Assembly (NCBI GenBank): GCA_910585215.1
Contig: CAJUDQ010000052.1
Span: 1-18,625 of the forward strand
DNA: 18,625 nucleotides
From: an uncultured Lachnospiraceae bacterium
GTDB lineage: Bacteria > Bacillota > Clostridia > Lachnospirales > Lachnospiraceae
Reading direction: 5' to 3'
Both the position numbers and the translations under genes were made by a program. Below the pieces are notes generated by a model. It ran no database searches and was not told the origin of the DNA. It saw nothing but the letters and a program-made list of their open reading frames with translations. Below are positions 13,850-18,625 of the stretch, one piece after another. How positions within the stretch are numbered: position 1 is the first letter of the stretch; each line of letters begins with the position of its first letter.

Positions 13850-15004
13850 TTAAATAGACAGAAGCCTGTCTATCCATTTTTTTACAGTATACACGGCGGA
13901 ATGTTCTTTGGTACATTCCAGTCGAAAAACAGGAACAATTTTTGCCAGTCTGTCGGTAAATAAAAGGTTTTCTTCAAGCAGTTCCTTTTTCCATGCCGGA
14001 GAAATAAGTCGCTGCATGACAAGCAGAGCTTTTTCATCTTCCGATAATTCCATACAGATATCCTGCTTTGCCTGTTTCAACAGTATAATTCCGCCAATAG
14101 GATAAGTGTGTGTATCAGCGATTTTGGATGTTCCACACCACGGCGTACCATGAATAACTGCACCACAAGAGGTCAGTTCCATTAAATTTAAGTCTCCATT
14201 TAAAATTTCAGTTCCCAATAGTTGATTCCATAGATTTGTATGCGTAGATTTTCCCATACCTGAGTGTCCTGAAAACAGCCATGCTTTGTTCTCATAGAGA
14301 ATAGATGCTGAGTGCAGTGCAAACCTCCCCCGTTTCTGTGCAAGATATAAATATACAAATCGTATGGCATGAAACAGCTCTTCTGCAAGTTCTTTTTCAA
14401 AGGGAGGCTGGCAGTAAAAATAGGCATAGGTGCCCGACTTGTTAAAATACATTTCTGAGAGCTGCTTCAATTTTAAAAAAAGAAAAATATATTCTTCTTT
14501 TCCTTCACACACAATAAGCTCATTATTTCGTATTAGTATTTCTCCATTTTTGTGACAGTCAGGACTGCCGATAAATACTTCGATTGTCAAATCGGCACTT
14601 TTACAGGATTTTGCAGTAAATGGGAGAAAATTCTCTGAAAATACTTCTGCTGGTCCAATCAGTTTTATGGAAATTCCGCCGATTTCCAAATATTGATATG
14701 CGGGCTTTTCACAACTATTTTGTGAATCCTCCATATCAATTGTGCCATAAAAGCACATTTGCCTTAGAAATGTATCCAAATCAGCTTCCATATTCGGAAT
14801 CTCATTTTCTTCAGCCTCATAATATCTGATAAAACATTCGAGAAGTTCACTGCGGGAATGTACTTTTTCCAGTGTATTCCACAGAAAAAGTCCAGCTTCA
14901 TTTAATTGAACGCCGCGACAATGGTCGGAAATCAGCTGGCCATATGGAAGCAGATAGAAAACTCCTGCAATTTCCTTCAGACAATATCCGTGTGCTTGTT
15001 TCAT
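13850..15004 (-). CDS. PqqD (RRE) domain fused to an HPr-kinase-like domain
   Basis: 384 residues; ATG with GGAGG about 10 nt upstream. Residues 1-92 repeat the PqqD pattern (VQLNEAGLFLWNTLEKVHSRSELLE, then EADLDTFLRQMCFYGTI). The C-terminal part (about 220-384) is HprK-like: His231 in FALHSASI, Walker A GHSGMGKST (246-254), an acidic NGDLN (269-273) and GTPWCGTSK (286-294) with a Gly-rich IGGIILL strand. The middle (95-215) is a less recognisable beta-rich linker domain. HprK relatives phosphorylate Ser; in the paeninodin lasso cluster, PadeK phosphorylates a precursor Ser. Here I infer a leader-guided kinase for the two precursors, or a nucleotide-dependent enzyme of related chemistry. The classic HPr loop and transcription role are not implied. 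Divergently transcribed from the peptidase. Confidence 0.8.
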   Translation of the reverse strand: MKQAHGYCLKEIAGVFYLLPYGQLISDHCRGVQLNEAGLFLWNTLEKVHSRSELLECFIRYYEAEENEIPNMEADLDTFLRQMCFYGTIDMEDSQNSCEKPAYQYLEIGGISIKLIGPAEVFSENFLPFTAKSCKSADLTIEVFIGSPDCHKNGEILIRNNELIVCEGKEEYIFLFLKLKQLSEMYFNKSGTYAYFYCQPPFEKELAEELFHAIRFVYLYLAQKRGRFALHSASILYENKAWLFSGHSGMGKSTHTNLWNQLLGTEILNGDLNLMELTSCGAVIHGTPWCGTSKIADTHTYPIGGIILLKQAKQDICMELSEDEKALLVMQRLISPAWKKELLEENLLFTDRLAKIVPVFRLECTKEHSAVYTVKKWIDRLLSI

Positions 15005-15036
15005 AAATTAAATACCTCCGATCATTTAATAAGTTT

Positions 15037-15069
15037 ATTATAGCATCGGCAACAGGAAAATGCTATAAT
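15037..15069. promoter_or_regulatory. overlapping divergent promoters for the kinase and peptidase genes
   Basis: ATTATAGCAT (15037-15046) and ATGCTATAAT (15060-15069) form a perfect 10-bp inverted repeat with a 13-bp spacer. Each arm carries an extended -10 (TGCTATAAT) for one strand and lies at the -35 spacing (17 bp) of the other. The 15051-15061 spacer element AACAGGAAAAT occurs inverted at 13118-13128. Confidence 0.6.
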
Positions 15070-15127
15070 GGCATTATAAAATATGTAAATAAACAATATT
15101 GGAAAATATGTGAACGGGAGATTTGGA

Positions 15128-15589
15128 ATGCAGAATGATAAAATAGATATAGAAGAATTATTAGAGCAGGGAAATACAATACAAATTCATACACAAGGTT
15201 ACAGTATGTATCCAATGTTTCTTCCGGAAAGAGATGAGGCAATTATCAGACAGGCAGCTTTGGCAGACCTGAAAAGAGGAGACGTTGTTCTTTATCGCCG
15301 AAAGTCGGGTATTCTTGTACTTCATCGTATCTGGAAACATAAATCGGACGGTTTTTACATGGTAGGTGATAATCAGACAGAGATAGAAGGACCTTTGGAG
15401 GATTCTCAGATAAAGGGACTTCTTGTAGCATTTATCCGAAAAGGAAAATATGTAGAGACAACACAGTTGTTTTACAGAGTGATTTCCCGATTCTGGCTTT
15501 TTTTAAGACCATTTCGAAATCCGATTATGAAAGTGGCGGCAAAAATAAAAAAAGCAGTACAAAAAATTGAAAAGAAGAAAAAAAGATAG
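15128..15589 (+). CDS. small S24/S26 family peptidase with a Ser-His pair
   Basis: 153 residues from the ATG at 15128 (GGGAG 7 nt upstream); the GTG at 15110 lacks a ribosome site. The fold signature is GYSMYPMF with Ser26, then LKRGDVVLYRR, LVLHRI with His66, and MVGDNQ (Asp81). Bacterial signal peptidase I has Lys where His66 stands; Ser-His is the arrangement of SipW and Sec11-type signal peptidases. The usual N-terminal membrane anchor is absent; the C-terminal 50 residues are amphipathic and very basic and may associate with the membrane surface. Its position next to the RRE-kinase makes it the leading candidate for removal of the precursor leader near TASG, which is inference. An alternative is a LexA/S24-like autoprotease role, but there is no DNA-binding domain. 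A promoter for the next gene lies inside its last 20 bases. Confidence 0.75.
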   Translation: MQNDKIDIEELLEQGNTIQIHTQGYSMYPMFLPERDEAIIRQAALADLKRGDVVLYRRKSGILVLHRIWKHKSDGFYMVGDNQTEIEGPLEDSQIKGLLVAFIRKGKYVETTQLFYRVISRFWLFLRPFRNPIMKVAAKIKKAVQKIEKKKKR

Positions 15590-15618
15590 TATAATGTCAT
15601 CAAACAAAGTTTGATGAC
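15567..15618 (+). promoter_or_regulatory. fprA promoter with a palindrome over the start site
   Basis: TTGAAA (15567-15572) and TATAAT (15590-15595) are 17 bp apart, partly inside the peptidase gene. A perfect inverted repeat GTCATCAAAC-AAA-GTTTGATGAC (15596-15618) begins next to the -10 and covers the predicted start near 15602, the place of a repressor operator. Confidence 0.65.
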
Positions 15619-15622
15619 CTGC

Positions 15623-15659
15623 GCACGCATCCGCGTGCTTCCTCAGTATACTGTCATCA
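15623..15659 (+). promoter_or_regulatory. fprA leader: GC-rich hairpin and second copy of the operator element
   Basis: GCACGC (15623-15628) pairs with GCGTGC (15633-15638). AGTATACTGTCATCA (15645-15659) repeats AGTATAATGTCATCA (15588-15602) with one mismatch, and its GTCATCA could pair with TGATGAC (15612-15618). The leader may therefore fold in two ways. Confidence 0.4.
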
Positions 15660-15716
15660 GATAACAATATCAATTATAAAAATTATTCAGTGTTTATGCA
15701 CGGAACGGAGGAAGAA

Positions 15717-16877
15717 ATGAACAATCTTTTAAATACCAGCATAGTATATACAGGTGTCGACGACAAGACCATTGATTTATTTGAGGGACAATATACTGTT
15801 CCAAACGGAGTGTCTTATAATTCTTATGTACTTCTGGATGATAAGGTTACTGTGTTAGATACAGTAGATGCAAGAGCATCAGAAGAATGGTTTGCCAATC
15901 TGGAGAGCGCTCTGGGAGACAGACAGCCCGATTATCTTGTCATTTCTCATTTAGAACCCGACCATTCCGCCAATATTCAGCGGTTTATGGACAAATATCC
16001 AAATACATATATTGTTTCAAATGCAAAAACATTTGCTTTTCTGCCACAATTTTTTGAAAATATGGATACAGACGGAAAAACAATTGTGGTAAAGGAAGGA
16101 GATACCTTGCAGACAGGAAAGCACAGCCTGAGGTTTTTTATGGCGCCTATGGTTCACTGGCCGGAGGTAATGATGACTTATGATGAAACAGATAAAGTGT
16201 TGTTTTCTGCCGATGCATTTGGAAAATTCGGAGCGTTGGATACAGATGAAGACTGGACATGTGAAGCAAGACGTTATTATTTTAATATAGTTGGCAAGTA
16301 TGGAGTTCAGGTACAGGCGGTATTAAAAAAGCTGGCAGCTTTGGAGGTACAGATAATCTGTCCGCTTCATGGTCCTGTCTTATCTGAAAATCTGGAATAT
16401 TATATCGGAAAATATCAGACTTGGAGCAGTTATGAACCGGAGGACAGTGGAGTATTGATAGCATATGCTTCCATGCATGGAAATACGGCAAAGGCGGCTC
16501 AGAAAATGAAGGAATTTCTTGAGGAGCAGGGAATAAAAACAGCGATTACAGATTTGGCAAGAGACGATATGGCTGAGGCAGTGGAGGATGCCTTTCGTTA
16601 TGACAGACTGATTCTAGCATCTGCTACTTATGATGCCGGAATTATGACATGTATGGAAAGTTTTTTATACAGTCTGAAGCATAAAAATTATCAAAAAAGA
16701 AAAATTGCTTTGATTGAAAACGGTACATGGGCACCATTGGCAGCAAAGAAAATGAAAGAAGCACTGGAGGGTATGAAGGAGGTAGAAGTGATGGAAAGAG
16801 TGATAACAATACGAACAGAGGCCAAAGAGAAAGATTTGGAAGAGATGAAACAGCTGGCAAGAGAGCTGGCAGAGTAA
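15717..16877 (+). CDS. fprA: class A flavodiiron protein (FprA family)
   Basis: 386 residues from the ATG at 15717 with GGAGG 5 nt upstream; an in-frame GTG at 15690 is less well placed. The N-terminal metallo-beta-lactamase-like domain has all diiron ligands: H78-x-E80-x-D82 (HLEPDH), His147 (MVHWPE), Asp166 (FSADAFG) and His218 (CPLHGP). The C-terminal flavodoxin domain (about 245-386) has the FMN phosphate loop AYASMHGNT. Class A enzymes reduce O2 to water, and some reduce NO, with electrons from rubredoxin or another small carrier; in an anaerobe the likely role is oxygen detoxification in the cytoplasm. No fused rubredoxin domain. It is probably unrelated to the precursor locus and has its own promoter. 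Length is normal for the family. Confidence 0.93.
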   Translation: MNNLLNTSIVYTGVDDKTIDLFEGQYTVPNGVSYNSYVLLDDKVTVLDTVDARASEEWFANLESALGDRQPDYLVISHLEPDHSANIQRFMDKYPNTYIVSNAKTFAFLPQFFENMDTDGKTIVVKEGDTLQTGKHSLRFFMAPMVHWPEVMMTYDETDKVLFSADAFGKFGALDTDEDWTCEARRYYFNIVGKYGVQVQAVLKKLAALEVQIICPLHGPVLSENLEYYIGKYQTWSSYEPEDSGVLIAYASMHGNTAKAAQKMKEFLEEQGIKTAITDLARDDMAEAVEDAFRYDRLILASATYDAGIMTCMESFLYSLKHKNYQKRKIALIENGTWAPLAAKKMKEALEGMKEVEVMERVITIRTEAKEKDLEEMKQLARELAE

Positions 16878-16893
16878 ACTATCAAGGTAAAAA

Positions 16894-16920
16894 ATACAGC
16901 TATATCATGTAAAGCTGTAT
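16894..16920 (+). terminator. weak hairpin after fprA
   Basis: ATACAGCT (16894-16901) pairs with AGCTGTAT (16913-16920) with an 11-nt loop but no T-run follows. The rest of 16878-17119 shows a 7-bp hairpin TTGTAAA/TTTACAA (17076-17093) just before the next ribosome site, and no gene. Confidence 0.3.
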
Positions 16921-17119
16921 GAGGTGATAAAAGTAAAAAACAAATAAAGTTCTATCACTAAATTTTGGATAATAAAATGCCGATAATATTCACAAAGGTA
17001 ATTAATGGCAATGTAATTATTTGCAGTACAATTATCAATTATGCAGCTATTCACAATACAGATTATGGAAAATCTTTGTAAACGGATTTACAAGATTACA
17101 GATTCAAGGAGGATTTAAA

Positions 17120-17836
17120 ATGGAAACAAATATGGTAAATCAGGCAGCAGAAAGCACTGCTGCATATGCGGAGACAAAAAAGACAGGCAAAGTGACAGGA
17201 AAGACTGTCGGTGAACCGAAGTTAAGTGAAAAGGCTGCCAAATACTATGAGCAGCTTAAAAAGAAATATGGCAATATGGACTTTATTCTTGTAAGCAAAG
17301 ACAAGAAAGCGGAAGCAGAAGCAAATGCTTCAAAGTATGCATCGTCAAACAAAACAGTTGTATTAATTGATGAAGAAAAGATTGAGCGCATGGCAGAGGA
17401 TGAGCAGTATCGCAAAAAATATGAGGGTATTATCAGCGGTGCTCAGACACAGCTCAAGCAGATGATGCAAAATATAGGTCCAAATTCCGCTGTAAAGAGC
17501 TATGGAATAAAAATTAATGATAATGGAACTGCTTCTTTCTTTGCGGTAGTAGACAAATCTCTGGCAGCTCAAAAAGACAGAATTCAGAAAAAGGCTGAAC
17601 AGAAGGCGCAGGAAAAGAAAAAGGCAGCAAAAGAAGAACGTGAGGAACGACTAGAAAAGCATCGAGAGAATGGAAAAACGGACAAAACAGGTGATGAGGA
17701 TTTAGTGACAGTCACCGCTTCTTCTATTGATGATTTGATGAAGCAGATTAATGATGTAGTATATACGGGATTAAGCGATAAGGCTCAAACAGAACAGGAA
17801 AAACAGGTTGGACAAAATTTTGATTTTTCTATTTAA
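17120..17836 (+). CDS. DUF6033-like protein
   Basis: 238 residues from the ATG at 17120, which follows a strong AAGGAGG; the frame remains open upstream but without a better start. The pattern LSEKAAKYYEQLKKKYGNMDFILVSKDKK, VLIDEEKIERMAEDEQYRKKYEGII and GIKINDNGTASFFAVVDKS matches what I recall of the DUF6033 family, common in Clostridia and of unknown function. A long, charged Lys/Glu/Arg helix, probably coiled coil, spans about 150-190. The conserved end ASSIDDLMKQIND follows a polar linker. There is no signal peptide or membrane segment. I assign no function. It is monocistronic, ending at the strong terminator at 17922. Confidence 0.75.
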   Translation: METNMVNQAAESTAAYAETKKTGKVTGKTVGEPKLSEKAAKYYEQLKKKYGNMDFILVSKDKKAEAEANASKYASSNKTVVLIDEEKIERMAEDEQYRKKYEGIISGAQTQLKQMMQNIGPNSAVKSYGIKINDNGTASFFAVVDKSLAAQKDRIQKKAEQKAQEKKKAAKEEREERLEKHRENGKTDKTGDEDLVTVTASSIDDLMKQINDVVYTGLSDKAQTEQEKQVGQNFDFSI

Positions 17837-17921
17837 GTCAAGACAAGGTTTTAAGCAAACATAAAGTTTTTTGTAAAGATTCATTAAAGATACGATAAAG
17901 ATAAAACAGAATTGCCAAAAT

Positions 17922-17980
17922 AAAAGCTGTCTGCCGGTGTATTATAAGTATACTTATAATATACTGACAGGCAGCTTTTT
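17922..17980. terminator. long terminator hairpin after the DUF6033 gene
   Basis: Arms of 27 bases (17922-17948 and 17953-17979) pair with three G-U wobbles and one mismatch around a TATA loop, ending in TTTTT (17976-17980). Core AAAAGCTG/CAGCTTTT is perfect. Works from both sides. Confidence 0.9.
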
Positions 17981-18010
17981 GATAAGCATCTTAAGCTGGA
18001 CAAATTTGTT

Positions 18011-18050
18011 CGGATTCCAGAAAAAAGTGCTAAAATTTTAGCGGAATCCG
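18011..18050. repeat. nested palindromes
   Basis: CGGATTCC (18011-18018) pairs with GGAATCCG (18043-18050) and encloses a perfect 14-bp palindrome GCTAAAATTTTAGC (18029-18042). TTTCTAA/TTAGAAA (18061-18078) makes a further hairpin. I see no gene in 17981-18233. Could be a protein-binding site or a degenerate transposon end. Confidence 0.55.
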
Positions 18051-18233
18051 AAAGTAGCGTTTTCTAATTTTTTAGAAAAATTTCTCCTTTGGCAGCAGTA
18101 GAAAATTCATCTTGATTTTTCTTTATCTAAACTAACACTGTAACTTTTGTACCTTGACAATATAATATATTTACCCAGGGAGCCACCGGGGCGATATGCC
18201 AGTTGCCGGACTTTAAGAAAGGAGCTGGTGTCA

Positions 18234-18389
18234 ATGGTTACATATGGAGAACTTTTAAGTCCGAAACCAGATAAGGACAAAACTCAAAAATTGTGTTTAA
18301 GGCAGCAGACACAAATATGTAGAGTGAATATCTTATTTGGAGGAAATAGAAAATGGAAAAATCATTATTTGAATTTCGCAATTTCATAG
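18234..18389 (+). pseudogene. probable decayed holin-like toxin locus (MVTYGELL start)
   Basis: A 51-residue frame with AAAGGAG 9 nt before the ATG. The opening MVTYGELL resembles the start of short holin-like type I toxins (Hol_Tox type), whose next part is a hydrophobic membrane helix. Here residues 9-51 are polar and basic (SPKPDKDKTQKLCLRQ), so the membrane helix is missing and the gene appears non-functional or is a different small protein. The 60 bases upstream contain GGC/GCC and CCGG/CCGG stems (18186-18209) like a structured leader. A second short frame, MEKSLFEFRNFIG at 18353-18409, has a ribosome site but stops after 18 codons. The remaining stretch to 18625 has no gene I can support, only the hairpin TTGCCCT/AGGGCAA (18503-18528). 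Confidence 0.35.
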
Positions 18390-18625
18390 GTATTTATAAT
18401 ATCTTGTAGGACTTTAATAAAATCCTCCAAACACCTTAAAAATAAAGGATTTATCGCAATGTGTCCACCATATCTCTTTATATAGTTTCACACAACTTTA
18501 TCTTGCCCTCATTACCTTATAAGGGCAAAATTAAGGGCAGGAAAATTTCATGGCAACATATAACAAAATGTGGCAATCGGGAACCGTGACATATGTGCAA
18601 ATATATTATACGAGAGGATTTTAAG

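Noticed and set aside
8906..15589. Classical lasso-peptide cluster
   Set aside because: PqqD, kinase, nucleotidyltransferase and ABC genes fit, but there is no asparagine-synthetase-like cyclase or B2 protease, and the precursors are over 120 residues.
16950..16957. TTCTATCA half-site upstream of the DUF6033 gene as a third regulator target
   Set aside because: Single half-site without a palindromic partner in AT-rich DNA; chance match likely.
18550..18624. 24-residue frame MATYNKMWQSGTVTYVQ... resembling an integrase arm-binding start
   Set aside because: It stops after 24 codons with only a weak ribosome site and no following integrase; no tRNA or attachment repeat was found.

Overview
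The window looks like a chromosomal segment of a low-GC, Gram-positive anaerobic Clostridium relative, most likely Lachnospiraceae. The reasons are AT-rich DNA, strong AAGGAGG-type ribosome binding sites, a class A flavodiiron protein, a protein of what I recognise as the DUF6033 family, and a PqqD-type small-protein locus of a kind I associate with gut Firmicutes. Genus-level assignment is inference.

Layout. (1) 1-1485: AT-rich accessory DNA with two tandem paralogues of a small membrane-anchored protein (the first cut by the window edge), a doubtful small ORF and a long imperfect hairpin. (2) 1486-8869: a nucleotidyltransferase-fold protein (NTP_transf_5 type), a UDP-glucuronate-epimerase-like enzyme carrying an in-frame 15-bp minisatellite, a GT4-type glycosyltransferase, a Wzx/MOP flippase, an opposite-strand glycosyltransferase-like protein and a GT2 enzyme. 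This is a cell-surface glycan type block without an obvious initiating transferase or polymerase. (3) 8906-15589: the core of interest. It holds a free-standing PqqD/RRE protein, an OmpR-type response regulator, a histidine kinase without membrane segments, an ABC exporter, two divergent precursor-like proteins with nearly the same 24-residue leader but unrelated bodies, a PqqD-HPr-kinase-like fusion, and a small S24/S26 peptidase with a Ser-His pair. (4) 15717-17836: a flavodiiron protein and a DUF6033 protein, probably ordinary neighbours. (5) 17837-18625: a strong terminator, palindromes and a probable decayed holin-like toxin locus.

How the parts may work together (inference): the two small proteins share a Y-x-K-P leader like those read by PqqD/RRE domains in lasso-peptide systems. 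The RRE protein and the RRE-kinase fusion could bind this leader. The kinase and the nucleotidyltransferase could modify the body, the Ser-His peptidase could remove the leader near the conserved TASG, and the ABC transporter could export the product. The two-component pair, encoded 2 bp after the PqqD gene, could control the divergent promoters between the precursors, which carry palindromes with a shared half-site and a perfect 12-bp direct repeat. No lasso cyclase, radical SAM enzyme, lanthipeptide synthetase or C39 peptidase domain is present, and the products are over 95 residues, so the locus does not fit a named RiPP class that I recognise. Nearby glycosyltransferases could decorate the product or serve a separate surface polysaccharide.
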